In this document: positions 18,673 through 26,314 of the stretch, piece by piece
Layout: every line of letters begins with the position of its first letter
How positions within the stretch are numbered: position 1 is the first letter of the stretch
Source: Sporosarcina globispora
GTDB lineage: Bacteria; Bacillota; Bacilli; Bacillales; Cytobacillaceae
Length of the DNA stretch: 64,000 bases
Reading direction: 5' to 3'
Assembly (NCBI RefSeq): GCF_001274725.1
Contig: NZ_LGUF01000007.1
Coordinates: forward strand, 2,177,629 to 2,241,628
Made by a program: the position numbers and the translations under genes
The notes under the pieces: model-generated
The model's input: only the letters and a program-made list of their open reading frames with translations
Told to the model about the DNA's origin: nothing
The model's database searches: none

Positions 18673-19505
18673 AGTATCTAGTTGAAAAAGAATGGCTATT
18701 AACAAAACTGGATGATCCCAATATCCGAATTGCAGACTGCCGCTTTAACCTTGGATCGCCAGATGAAGGGCACGGCTTATATGATCTTAGCCATATTCCC
18801 CATGCCGTGTATTTTGATTTGGAGAAAGATCTGTCAGGTCCTGTAAGAAAACACGGGGGCAGGCACCCGCTTCCAGATCCTTCTCAGTTTAAAGAAGTTC
18901 TTGAGAAAGCAGGAATCAGCAGGGATACCACAGTTATTGCCTATGATGGCGGAGAAGGGGCTTATGCTGCTAGGTTTTGGTGGCTGCTAAGATATCTAGG
19001 ACATGAGAAGGTTTATGTTTTGAACGGCGGATATAAAGAATGGGCTGAAAGCAAGTATCCTTTGAATAATAAAGTTCCAAGCTTTGAGCCACCTGACTTT
19101 AGAATCGACCTGCAGCCTGACATACTTGCTGCATACGAAGAAGTTAAAAGCTTTACCGATAATCAGGATATTGCTGTATTAATTGATTCGAGAGAGGAAA
19201 AGAGATACCTGGGTCTGGTGGAGCCCATTGATAAAAAAGCGGGTCATATCCCTGGAGCAATTAATAGAGTTTGGCTTGAAACATATAAGGATGGCAAATT
19301 TAAGGAAGCTGAGGAACAGGGAAATAGGTTTGCAGACATTGATAAAAATAAACCTATAATTGTTTATTGCGGATCTGGTGTAACGGCTGCACCTAATTTT
19401 CTTGCATTAAAAGAAGCTGGCTATAAGCATGTTAAATTATATGCTGGAAGTTTCAGTGATTGGATCTCTTTTGACGAGAATAAAATAGAAACTGTCGAAA
19501 AATAG
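18669..19505 (+). CDS. Thiosulfate/3-mercaptopyruvate sulfurtransferase (two rhodanese domains)
   Basis: A 278-residue protein with an inactive N-terminal rhodanese domain (RIADCRFNLG..., VIAYDGGEGAYAARFWW) and an active C-terminal one. The catalytic cysteine is C234 in the loop CGSGVTA, the form found in mercaptopyruvate sulfurtransferases, whereas thiosulfate-specific rhodaneses usually have CRKGxT. It transfers sulfane sulfur to thiols or cyanide. Its ATG overlaps the stop of the small Cys-rich gene (ATGA), and a terminator follows. Confidence 0.92.
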   Translation: MKYLVEKEWLLTKLDDPNIRIADCRFNLGSPDEGHGLYDLSHIPHAVYFDLEKDLSGPVRKHGGRHPLPDPSQFKEVLEKAGISRDTTVIAYDGGEGAYAARFWWLLRYLGHEKVYVLNGGYKEWAESKYPLNNKVPSFEPPDFRIDLQPDILAAYEEVKSFTDNQDIAVLIDSREEKRYLGLVEPIDKKAGHIPGAINRVWLETYKDGKFKEAEEQGNRFADIDKNKPIIVYCGSGVTAAPNFLALKEAGYKHVKLYAGSFSDWISFDENKIETVEK

Positions 19506-19506
19506 T

Positions 19507-19536
19507 GAAATCCCTTTTAAAAAAGGGATTTTTTTA
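19507..19536 (+). terminator. Terminator after the sulfurtransferase gene
   Basis: AAATCCCTTTT / AAAAGGGATTT with an A-rich loop and a T7 run. Confidence 0.88.
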
Positions 19537-19595
19537 CTTTTTTAATTGTTATATAATTTAAAAGGTTTGTTATATTATGAAAGCGGGGGTTTAAT

Positions 19596-20198
19596 ATGAA
19601 TACTTCTGGTTATACCATAACAAAAAAACAAAAAACCGATATAAATCAAATATTGGTGACGACAGCAATCATACTAATATTATCAGCAATCTTTATTCCT
19701 GTATTTTTGCTTTCACCTTTTCAGGCACAATTCTATAAACCTGAAGGGACTTGGATTTTCGAAGCTCCGAAATCAGCTTATCTGACATTTAGCATTGCAT
19801 TGGCAGCGATAGGGATTTTCATCATAGCGGGAGTATGGCTGCATAGCGCTGAAAAATTAGGCGCGATTGGAAAAGCTCTTGTTGGAGCAGGGTTTTTATT
19901 TTCGCTGGCTACAGCAATTCTCAGCTTTGATTATTACCACTATATCGATAAAAAGGGTGTACATTTTAACACATTATTCAGTTTGCAGGAGAAGCATTAT
20001 GAATGGTCTGAAATCAAACAAGCCAGGCAATCAGTTATAAACAAAATGGGCATCATGTCTGATGATGAATTAATATTTACTTTTCAGGATGGAACGACGT
20101 ATGCCTATCCTTTAAATGATAATATCCGCAAGGCAAGGATAGCGACTTACTATGAACTGGAAGAACATGGAGTTGAATTGATTAGGGAAACAGACTAA
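19596..20198 (+). CDS. Conserved membrane protein of unknown function
   Basis: A 200-residue protein with three membrane helices: ILVTTAIILILSAIFIPVFL (about 20-39), the helix around ALAAIGIFIIAGVWL (about 68-82) and IGKALVGAGFLFSLATAIL (about 90-108). The last 90 residues are soluble and begin DYYHYIDKKGVHFN, with WSEIKQARQS and an FQDGTTYAYPL strand, which resembles the PH-like or YcxB-like beta domain seen behind membrane helices in Bacillus proteins; this is a weak guess. AGCGGGGG precedes ATG 19596. Confidence 0.7.
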   Translation: MNTSGYTITKKQKTDINQILVTTAIILILSAIFIPVFLLSPFQAQFYKPEGTWIFEAPKSAYLTFSIALAAIGIFIIAGVWLHSAEKLGAIGKALVGAGFLFSLATAILSFDYYHYIDKKGVHFNTLFSLQEKHYEWSEIKQARQSVINKMGIMSDDELIFTFQDGTTYAYPLNDNIRKARIATYYELEEHGVELIRETD

Positions 20199-20277
20199 TA
20201 CTGTAAAACTTTTCAAGAGAATTGTGGAGTTTCTCATGTTATAATAGTTTTCATGATTATAATCGGGAGGCGGAGAA

Positions 20278-21168
20278 ATGAACGAGAGCAAACCTTCACT
20301 GCTGCTTGTTGATGGAATGGCGCTGCTCTTCAGGGCTTATTTTGCAACAGCAATGTCCGGTCAATTTATGATAAATTCTAAAGGGATCCCCACAAATGGA
20401 GTTTACGGATTTGTTAAACACTTTTTAACGGCTGTTTCTTCTTTTAATCCGACTCATGTTGCAGTTTGCTGGGATATGGGAAGCAAAACCTTTCGCACGG
20501 AAATGTTTGATGGCTATAAAGCAAATCGTCCAGAAGCTCCGATTGAACTTGTGCCTCAATTCGGTCTAGTAAAAGAAGTCGTGGAAGCTTTTGATGTACC
20601 TAATATTGGCCTCGAAGGATATGAAGCTGATGACTGCATTGGAACCATTGCAAGAAAAGCAAGCCAGGATGCGGAAGTACTTATCCTTACTGGCGATCAG
20701 GATATCCTGCAGCTTCTGGATGACAATATTTCTGTCATCTTGCTCCAAAAAGGCTACGGCAATTACCTTGTGCATACGACGGAAACTTTCTATGAAGAAA
20801 AGGGAATTACACCTAAGCAGATGATTGACTTGAAAGCCTTCATGGGGGATACAAGTGATAATTATCCTGGTGTAAAAGGGATTGGCGAAAAAACAGCCTT
20901 AAAGCTGCTTCAGCAATTTGAGCATATTGAAGGCGTATTAGAAAACCTGGAACAGCTCACAAAAGGACAGCGTGCCAAGATTGAACAGGATCTTGAAATG
21001 CTGCACTTGAGCAGGCAGCTTGCCGAAATAAAATGCGATGTACCTGTTGAATGCCCTCTCGACCTTGCACAATTCACAATGAATCGTGAAAAGGTCATTG
21101 AGAAATTCACTGAAATTGAATTCCGCGGCCTTCACAGATTTCTAGATTTTAAAAAGGAATATGCATAG
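20278..21168 (+). CDS. ypcP: 5'-3' exonuclease / flap endonuclease (YpcP)
   Basis: A 296-residue enzyme made only of the 5'-nuclease domain of DNA polymerase I. The acidic active site residues are in LLVDGMALLFRAYFA (residue about 10), YEADDCIGT (about 117-120) and LTGDQDILQ (about 140). The helix-hairpin-helix DNA-binding part is DNYPGVKGIGEKTALKLL (about 195-212). It removes 5' flaps and RNA primers; the B. subtilis YpcP protein is also called FenA. ATG 20278 follows GGGAGGCGG. A terminator follows. Confidence 0.93.
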   Translation: MNESKPSLLLVDGMALLFRAYFATAMSGQFMINSKGIPTNGVYGFVKHFLTAVSSFNPTHVAVCWDMGSKTFRTEMFDGYKANRPEAPIELVPQFGLVKEVVEAFDVPNIGLEGYEADDCIGTIARKASQDAEVLILTGDQDILQLLDDNISVILLQKGYGNYLVHTTETFYEEKGITPKQMIDLKAFMGDTSDNYPGVKGIGEKTALKLLQQFEHIEGVLENLEQLTKGQRAKIEQDLEMLHLSRQLAEIKCDVPVECPLDLAQFTMNREKVIEKFTEIEFRGLHRFLDFKKEYA

Positions 21169-21174
21169 AGAAAG

Positions 21175-21200
21175 CTCCAGGCTGCTGCCTGGGGTTTTTT
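21175..21200 (+). terminator. Terminator after ypcP
   Basis: CTCCAGGC / GCCTGGGG with a T6 run. Confidence 0.85.
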
Positions 21201-21250
21201 GAATTGCGTTCTTGAGCATATCTTTGCCAGACCCGAGGAAATGAGGTTTT

Positions 21251-21500
21251 GGCGCGCATAACCGAGGAAAAATCGAGCACACCCGTACCAGACTCGCGCA
21301 GAAAAAGAAGGCATGCGCGCATAAATTCGAGAAACCGCGCGCAAAAGAGGCTTCGGCGCGCATAACCGTAAAAAAGCGCACACATCCACGCCGGACTCAC
21401 GCGGAAAAAGAAAGCCTGCGCGCATAAATTCAAGAAACCCGCGCATATAAGGTTTCAGCACGCGTATCCGTGGAAAATCGCACATTCCAGAAAATTCCCG
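21251..21500. repeat. GC-rich imperfect tandem repeat, about 104 bp, 2.4 copies
   Basis: Units start with GGCGCGCATAACCG at 21251 and again at 21355, and a weaker third start (GCACGCGTATCCG) is at 21458. Each unit carries GCGCGCATAAATTC in the middle. The block is rich in CGCG and GCGC, unlike its surroundings. Several minus-strand frames are open through it because stop codons are rare in such sequence; I see no ribosome site or credible protein. Confidence 0.8.
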
Positions 21501-21526
21501 ATCAAATCCAACCTCCCACATAAATT

Positions 21527-21548
21527 AAAAAAGCCGCCAATGGCGGCC
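21527..21548 (-). terminator. Terminator of sspL
   Basis: GCCGCCATTGGCGGC followed on the minus strand by T6. Confidence 0.85.
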
Positions 21549-21556
21549 ATCCAAGA

Positions 21557-21694
21557 TTATTTGGTATTCTTCTTCTTCGCTGCATTCTCCAATTTGCTCT
21601 TTGGCTCTTCTGCAAATTCAGCATCCTGTCCGTATCCTTGAGGGTTTACGTTAGGAGCTTTTTTTCCTCTGTTTGTATGTCCATTTTTGCCCAT
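21557..21694 (-). CDS. sspL: Small acid-soluble spore protein L
   Basis: A 45-residue protein starting MGKNGHTNRGKKAPNVNPQG, with the central block NPQGYGQDAEFAEEPKSKLE and the tail AAKKKNTK. This matches minor spore protein L (SspL) in size, in the NxxPQG motif and in the ending KxNTK. It is made in the forespore. The gene has a very strong ribosome site (AGGAGGTGA), its own terminator and a place next to ypcP as in B. subtilis. Confidence 0.85.
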   Translation of the reverse strand: MGKNGHTNRGKKAPNVNPQGYGQDAEFAEEPKSKLENAAKKKNTK

Positions 21695-21917
21695 GCTGTT
21701 CACCTCCTAAGGTAACAAATCCTCCATCGATAACCTTATTATTGTTAAAGTCTGCGTGTTTTAATCATGTCCATGCAGGGTACAATTTAGCAACTGATGC
21801 GGTGATTTCTTTCTTCTGGCTGGGTTTAATTACTCAATGGAATCAAGCCGTTTTAGCTTTTGAAGGAGGAATAATAAGAGTCTGCATACTTCACACTAAA
21901 GAAGAGGTGAGTTAGTC

Positions 21918-22388
21918 ATGAATAAGGGAGTTTATATCGCTCTTTTAAGTATAGGGCTTGCCCAGGGCTTGAAAATACCGATTCATTATATGAAAAAGGG
22001 AGAACTTCGTCCAGATTTATTTTTTCAGACAGGGGGCATGCCGAGTTCTCATTCGGCAGGCGTTTCGTCTTTAACGACTTATATAGCTTTAAAGCGCGGA
22101 GTTCCGACTGTTGATTTTGCCCTGTCACTGGTTTATGGCCTGATCGTTATGTATGATGCCCAGGGAATCAGGCGCCAGACTGGTGAGCTTACCTTAAAGG
22201 TAAACAGTTTGGGAGAACTGGTTGATAAGATCCATAAAGATGAAACAGTAAAGTTTGAGGAGGAAGGTCCAAAGAAGCTGAAGGAAATGCTCGGCCACCA
22301 GCCTGCAGAAGTATTGGGCGGAGCCCTCCTCGGTGTATTAACTGGCGCACTTGGCTACCTTCTTTCTAAGAAAAATAAATGCAGGTAA
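21918..22388 (+). CDS. yuiD: Divergent PAP2-family membrane protein (YuiD-like)
   Basis: A 156-residue protein with about four membrane segments. GGMPSSHSAGVSSLTTYIAL (residues about 36-55) is the signature of the DUF212/YuiD family, distant relatives of acid phosphatases and haloperoxidases, with VMYDAQGIRRQTG as the second conserved part. The exact reaction is not established. ATG 21918 follows AGAGGTGAG. About 220 bp upstream hold no gene that I can support. Confidence 0.87.
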   Translation: MNKGVYIALLSIGLAQGLKIPIHYMKKGELRPDLFFQTGGMPSSHSAGVSSLTTYIALKRGVPTVDFALSLVYGLIVMYDAQGIRRQTGELTLKVNSLGELVDKIHKDETVKFEEEGPKKLKEMLGHQPAEVLGGALLGVLTGALGYLLSKKNKCR

Positions 22389-22495
22389 TGCAGCCTTACT
22401 ACTCCCCTGCTTAGGCAGAAAAAGGTAGATAATTGTCGAAAAATCCAGTAAGATTTAGGAGAACGCAAAGGGAGCAGGGGAAGAGGGTAAGTGAA

Positions 22496-22759
22496 ATGAA
22501 GACAGTTGAAGAATATTTGCACTTTTTGCAAAGTAAAGGTTTTCAATTTCGGGAAGACGCGGTTGGCTTCATTTACTTTGGGAAAAATTATACGAATGCT
22601 TCTGATGAGCTTGCCAATGCAGCAATTGAGCTTACATTAAAAGCGCAGAAATCATTTGACGGCAGTTTTTATGTGTCTCTGCTTGAAACACTGGTTTCAA
22701 AGAATATTACCAGCAGGCAGGAAGCAATAAAATTTGTAAAAGAAAAAGCACTCATTTAA
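22496..22759 (+). CDS. DUF6123-type small protein
   Basis: An 87-residue soluble protein starting MKTVEEYLHFLQSKGFQFRE. The pattern (helical start, DAVGFIYFGKNYTNASDELAN, SLLETLVSKNITSRQEAIKF) agrees with a small conserved Bacillus family of unknown function that I recall as DUF6123. The start was set at ATG 22496 because AGAGGGTAAG precedes it; the frame is open 21 codons further up. It lies 107 bp after yuiD and ends in a terminator. Confidence 0.7.
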   Translation: MKTVEEYLHFLQSKGFQFREDAVGFIYFGKNYTNASDELANAAIELTLKAQKSFDGSFYVSLLETLVSKNITSRQEAIKFVKEKALI

Positions 22760-22760
22760 G

Positions 22761-22792
22761 AAGGCGTGTCTGTTTAAGAACACGCCTTTTTC
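22761..22792 (+). terminator. Terminator after the DUF6123-type gene
   Basis: AAGGCGTG / CACGCCTT with T5. Confidence 0.85.
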
Positions 22793-22830
22793 ATGTTATA
22801 TCAGATTTTATTACTTTGAATGTCGATAAA

Positions 22831-22893
22831 TGTCTAGCTCCAGCGCCTACCCCCACGAGGCGTCGGGGGTGGGCAAGGCGCTTCCGCTTTTCT
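22831..22893. repeat. Interspersed CTAGCTCCAGCGC repeat, copy B (63 bp)
   Basis: It starts TGTCTAGCTCCAGCGCCTAC and ends GGCAAGGCGCTTCCGCTTTT. The halves can pair (AGCGCC with GGCGCT, CCCCC with GGGGG). Both ends match copy C at 32676-32915, which has about 175 bp more in the middle. It touches the 3' end of the neighbouring DMT gene. Confidence 0.85.
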
Positions 22894-22895
22894 TG

Positions 22896-23816
22896 TTATG
22901 AAGCTGCTTTTTTCTTAAATATAAATGAAGTTTTCTTAGCAGGAATTTCTGAAAAAATCATACCTGCAAAAATCAACAGGCAGCCAGTCAGCGCACTGAA
23001 AGAAAGGCTCTCATTTGCCCACATAAATCCCGCAGCGGCAGCAAACACAGGTTCCATGGCGAAAATCAGTGCCACTCTTGTTGGTGTTGTGTATTTTTGA
23101 AATGCCGTTTGGGCAAAAAATGCGAGGGCGGTAGCAAAAAGTGATGTTACAATGAGGGCAGTCAGCACATTCGTTCTAAATATAACTTCTGCTTGAAATG
23201 CCTGCTGCCAATTCTCTGTGAAAAAAGCAAATATGACTGATAAAAATGCCACGGTCCCTACTTGAATAACCGTCAATAGCAGGGCAGGGTATTTACTGCT
23301 GTATTTCCCTGTGAAAATAATATGAAGGGCAAAACCGACAGCACAGATTAATACATATGCATCACCAATATTTAGCGAGACTTTATCGGTCATTGTAAGC
23401 AAATATAATCCCGCTGTTGCAATTGAAACCCCAATAATAGCATTAAATCCGGGCTTCATTTTTAAAAGCATAAAAGAAAAGACAGGAACCAGTACAACAC
23501 TTAATCCTGTTATGAAGCCAGCTTTGGAAGAAGTTGTGTAAAGCAGGCCGATAGTCTGGAAAGCATAGCCAATAAATAAAAAAAGGCCCATAATGACTCC
23601 GGAAACCAAAAGCTTCTTATCCAGCTGCTTTAACTGTTCTTTTTTATTAATAACAAGCCATCCTCCCAGCAATATAGCCGCCATGAAAAAGCGTACTCCA
23701 TTAAATGAAAATGGCTCAAGAAATGCAATGGCGTTTTGTACAAGCACAAAGGTGGTTCCCCACACGAAGGCTACAAGCAAAAGGCTTATATCTGCAGTAA
23801 TTACGGATCTATTCAT
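22896..23816 (-). CDS. EamA-family (DMT superfamily) transporter
   Basis: About 306 residues with ten membrane helices in two EamA repeats: LLLVAFVWGTTFVLVQNAIA at the N terminus, and ALFVALIFAMEPVFAAAAGF-like sequence (RVALIFAMEPVFAAAAG) near the end, carrying the conserved EPVxA. It probably exports a metabolite. The start was set at 23816 (MNRSVITADIS), which overlaps the RNase H-like gene by 8 bp; the frame is open further up only inside that gene. It is distinct from the EamA protein at 5512. Confidence 0.87.
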   Translation of the reverse strand: MNRSVITADISLLLVAFVWGTTFVLVQNAIAFLEPFSFNGVRFFMAAILLGGWLVINKKEQLKQLDKKLLVSGVIMGLFLFIGYAFQTIGLLYTTSSKAGFITGLSVVLVPVFSFMLLKMKPGFNAIIGVSIATAGLYLLTMTDKVSLNIGDAYVLICAVGFALHIIFTGKYSSKYPALLLTVIQVGTVAFLSVIFAFFTENWQQAFQAEVIFRTNVLTALIVTSLFATALAFFAQTAFQKYTTPTRVALIFAMEPVFAAAAGFMWANESLSFSALTGCLLIFAGMIFSEIPAKKTSFIFKKKAAS

Positions 23817-24222
23817 TCTCTTCTGGCCCTTTCGTTTTGTTTCTGCGAATGGCAGCTCTGGCCAATTCATCCGCAGCTTTGTTTTCGGAGCTTGGGACCC
23901 ACTTCATAAAAAATAAATCTAAATGTCTTGAAAGTTTTAGAGCTTCTTCAAGCAGGGGAGCAAACTTTTTATTTTTTACAAATTCCTTTTCAACGGCCCG
24001 GTTAACGAGCTGTGAATCCGTTCGGAAAGAAACTGTTTTATATCCCTTATCTATACATATTTCCAGCGCATGAATAAATGCCCGGTATTCCGCTTCGTGA
24101 TTTTCCATATTACCCAAAGCAATGGAATAGCGTTCAACTTGGCCATTATTTTTTATGAAAATGCCTGCACCGCTAGGACCTGGGTTTCCGGCACTTGCTC
24201 CATCGATATATACTTCAATCAA
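23809..24222 (-). CDS. ypdQ: RNase HI-like protein (YpdQ)
   Basis: A 137-residue protein with the RNase H fold. The four acidic active site residues are visible: D7 in IDGASAGNPG, E44 in ENHEAEYRA, D69 in FRTDSQLV and D111 or the neighbouring acid in NKAADELARAA. It could cut RNA in RNA-DNA hybrids, though B. subtilis YpdQ has not been clearly shown to do so. A second RNase H-like protein (YpeP) is encoded 1.2 kb away, with the preQ1-linked transporter between them. Confidence 0.88.
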   Translation of the reverse strand: MIEVYIDGASAGNPGPSGAGIFIKNNGQVERYSIALGNMENHEAEYRAFIHALEICIDKGYKTVSFRTDSQLVNRAVEKEFVKNKKFAPLLEEALKLSRHLDLFFMKWVPSSENKAADELARAAIRRNKTKGPEENE

Positions 24223-24303
24223 TTAAACTGCCTCCTGATTTTAACACTATAATAGGGTAAACTAAATGTAGTTTATCACAAAAATACTTAATAAAGTGAA
24301 ACT

Positions 24304-24500
24304 TCAATCAGTTGGGTGGGCTTTACCCCCTGCTGATTGTTAGTTGAGGCCCACAGGAGGTGGGTCACAAAGACGTTGCCACACGACGTGGCGTTCTTAG
24401 TCTTGTTCTTTTTCGGGCCTTTATGGGCAGTTGGATCCCCCACTTATCCTCCATTATCCTCTGAGTCTTGAATTGGGGGTCTTACTGCCCGTTAGACTGC
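24304..24500 (+). ncRNA. Strongly structured non-coding element, about 200 nt
   Basis: No credible reading frame fills it. Four nested pairings can be drawn: CAATCAG (24305) with CTGATTG (24333); GGCCCAC (24348) with GTGGGTC (24360); GCCAC (24378) with GTGGC (24388); and GGGCAGT (24425) with ACTGCCC (24484), with CCCCCA / TGGGGG inside it. One pair in the second stem is G-U only if the plus strand is the RNA, which points weakly to that strand. It could be a structured RNA or a remnant of a small mobile element; no promoter is clear. Confidence 0.45.
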
Positions 24501-24512
24501 GATAAAGCAGAA

Positions 24513-24542
24513 AAAGGATGCCAAATCGGCATCCTAATCTTT
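24513..24542 (-). terminator. Terminator of ypdP
   Basis: AGGATGCC / GGCATCCT with a 5-nt loop and T5 on the minus strand. It overlaps the ypdP stop. Confidence 0.85.
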
Positions 24543-25211
24543 TACTGGAAAACGTTTAGCGATATAGCCAAACGGGGTATCAAGTATAGCTACTATAAAT
24601 TTGAGCAAATAAGTTGTGATGAAGATTTGAATCCAATCCTCCATTGGAAATACACCGAGGAAGGCAATGCTTGTAAAAACAAGGGTATCCAATAGCTGGC
24701 TGAACATGGTGCTGCCATTATTTCTTATCCAAAATTGGCCATCTTTTGGAAATTTCTTTTTTAAATAGGTAAAGATATAAACATCTGTAAATTGGCTGAC
24801 TAAATAGGCAGCGAGGCTTCCGGCAGCAATCCGAGGTAGGATCGAAAAAAGAGTGCTTAGGGCTTCTTGTGCAAAATCCGTTTCATGCGGTTTAAATAAT
24901 AATACCATCTGCATGATGAGAGTCATGGACAGAAGAGTAAAGAAACCGAGCCAAACAGCTTTTTTGGCTTCTTCCTTACCATACTTTTCATTTAAAATAT
25001 CCGTAACGAGAAATGCGGTGCCGTACATGGCATTTCCGAGAGTTGCCGTCAGTCCAAACATTTCAACCGTTTTTACCACTTGAAGATTGGCCATGACAGT
25101 TGAGAAGCCAATCCACACAAATAAACCGGTCTTTCCAAATAGGCGGTACATAGCCAACACTAATGTAAAATTAATAATTGCAAAGAGCAATCCAAACCAT
25201 TCATTAAACAT
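24534..25211 (-). CDS. ypdP: Queuosine precursor transporter (YpdP, QueT/YhhQ-VUT family)
   Basis: About 225 residues with six membrane helices. GNAMYGTAFLVTDILNEKYG (near residue 60) and the later stretch RNNGSTMFSQLLDTLVFTSIAF are signatures of the VUT family of queuosine precursor transporters (YhhQ). It brings preQ0/preQ1 or queuine-related bases into the cell. A preQ1-I riboswitch lies directly before it and covers its ribosome site. Two adjacent ATG codons (25214 and 25211) follow AGGAGG; the second has the better spacing. Confidence 0.9.
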   Translation of the reverse strand: MFNEWFGLLFAIINFTLVLAMYRLFGKTGLFVWIGFSTVMANLQVVKTVEMFGLTATLGNAMYGTAFLVTDILNEKYGKEEAKKAVWLGFFTLLSMTLIMQMVLLFKPHETDFAQEALSTLFSILPRIAAGSLAAYLVSQFTDVYIFTYLKKKFPKDGQFWIRNNGSTMFSQLLDTLVFTSIAFLGVFPMEDWIQIFITTYLLKFIVAILDTPFGYIAKRFPVKD

Positions 25212-25216
25212 CATAT

Positions 25217-25256
25217 TCCTCCTAGTTTTGTTAATGCGGGAGTTTGCGAACCGCAA
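25217..25256 (-). promoter_or_regulatory. preQ1-I riboswitch before ypdP
   Basis: On the minus strand P1 is TGCGG (25255-25251) with CCGCA (25239-25235), the loop is TTCGCAAACTC, and the A-rich tail TTAACAAAACTAGG follows. This agrees with the class I preQ1 aptamer of Thermoanaerobacter (loop TCGCAGTAAC, tail TTAACAAAAC). CTCC in the loop can pair with GGAG of the ribosome site, so binding of preQ1 should block translation. Confidence 0.9.
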
Positions 25257-25398
25257 TATTAATTAAAAATGTCATTGACCATTATACATTGAAATATACT
25301 CAGATAGTAATTAACATAGTAAAGTATAATAAGTTCAACAATTGCAAACAGTTCTAATAATGATGACCAGCTAATAAAGTACAGAAAGGCTGACCTTA

Positions 25399-26055
25399 AT
25401 GAAATATAAATTGGAATGGACATATAAACTTAAAGGAAATAACGATGTTCAATTTACTTCAGACTGGATTGACGGTGAAACGGCATTGCAGGCTGGAGAA
25501 GATATTGAAAATTCCGGGAAGGGCAAAGACGTAATTTATTATGATGAAGCTGGCACCACATGGAGCACAAAGGAAATGAGAAAGCTCCTCATGGAAGTGG
25601 AAGAGGATCCGCATGATATTACCGTATTCTTTGATGGCGGATTTAATAAAGAAACCAGTCAGGCCGGACTTGGAGCAGTGATTTATTTTAAACAGGGCAA
25701 AAAAAAGTATCGTGTGCGGGCAAACGAGCTTTTTAATGAGATGGATAATAATAATGAGGCAGAGTATGCAGCCATTTATTATACTCTCAACCTGCTGGAA
25801 GAAATGGGGGTTCATCATATGACATGTGAATTCAAGGGTGATTCTCAGGTAGTATTAAAACAGCTAGAAGGCGAATGGCCATGTTATGAAGAAAATCTCA
25901 ATCGCTGGCTTGACCGAATAGAAGAAAAAATTAAAAAGCTTGGCATTCTGCCAAGGTATAAACCCATTCCACGCAATGAAAATAAAGAAGCAGATAAGCT
26001 GGCCGGCCAGGCACTGCAAGGGAAATTTATAAACAGCAAAATGCAGATCATATAA
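25399..26055 (+). CDS. ypeP: RNase H-like protein with N-terminal extension (YpeP)
   Basis: A 218-residue protein. The first 70 residues (KLEWTYKLKGNNDVQFTSDW...) form an alpha-beta extension. The RNase H fold follows, with acidic residues in VFFDGGFNKE (about residue 78), NNNEAEYAAIY (about 119), FKGDSQVVLKQ (about 145) and NKEADKLAGQA (about 200), so all four catalytic positions are kept. It is the YpeP type of RnhA-like proteins. AGAAAGGCTGACC precedes ATG 25399. The small gene ypeQ follows 26 bp later. Confidence 0.88.
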   Translation: MKYKLEWTYKLKGNNDVQFTSDWIDGETALQAGEDIENSGKGKDVIYYDEAGTTWSTKEMRKLLMEVEEDPHDITVFFDGGFNKETSQAGLGAVIYFKQGKKKYRVRANELFNEMDNNNEAEYAAIYYTLNLLEEMGVHHMTCEFKGDSQVVLKQLEGEWPCYEENLNRWLDRIEEKIKKLGILPRYKPIPRNENKEADKLAGQALQGKFINSKMQII

Positions 26056-26081
26056 TCGGGAATAAGGAAGGCGTGAATTCT

Positions 26082-26258
26082 TTGAGCAGAAAGGAAATAA
26101 TCAATGAAGTGGAGGAGCTGATGACCAGTTACTGCAAAGACTGCTTCCTCCATAAACATCATAAAGATGAAAGAGGGCGCAGGTATGCCCATCGATTCTG
26201 CATTACAGAGTGCACTGTAGGTGAGAAAATTAAATCTATAGGCAGCAAGCTTTCATAA
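26082..26258 (+). CDS. ypeQ: Zinc-finger-like small protein (YpeQ)
   Basis: About 58 residues: SRKEIINEVEELMTSYCKDC, then a His/basic stretch (HKHHKDERGRRYAHRF) and CITECTVGEKIKSIGSKL. Four cysteines in CKDC and CITEC suggest one zinc site. YpeQ occurs next to YpeP in B. subtilis. AAGGAAGG lies 10 nt before TTG 26082 but only 1 nt before GTG 26073, so TTG was chosen; the longer version is possible. Confidence 0.8.
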   Translation: MSRKEIINEVEELMTSYCKDCFLHKHHKDERGRRYAHRFCITECTVGEKIKSIGSKLS

Positions 26259-26272
26259 ATTCAACCATAAAT

Positions 26273-26300
26273 AAAAGGCTGGCAGATGCCAGCCTTATTA
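26273..26300 (-). terminator. Bidirectional terminator between ypeQ and cspD
   Basis: AAGGCTGGCA / TGCCAGCCTT with a 2-nt loop. On the minus strand it is followed by TTTATTTATGG; on the plus strand by ATTATC. It fits cspD best. Confidence 0.75.
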
Positions 26301-26314
26301 TCGTTATATTTGAA

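Noticed and set aside
21132..21521. Overlapping minus-strand open frames of 79-129 codons between ypcP and sspL
   Set aside because: They run through a GC-rich tandem repeat where stop codons are rare, have no ribosome site and give Cys/Arg/Phe-rich low-complexity sequence.
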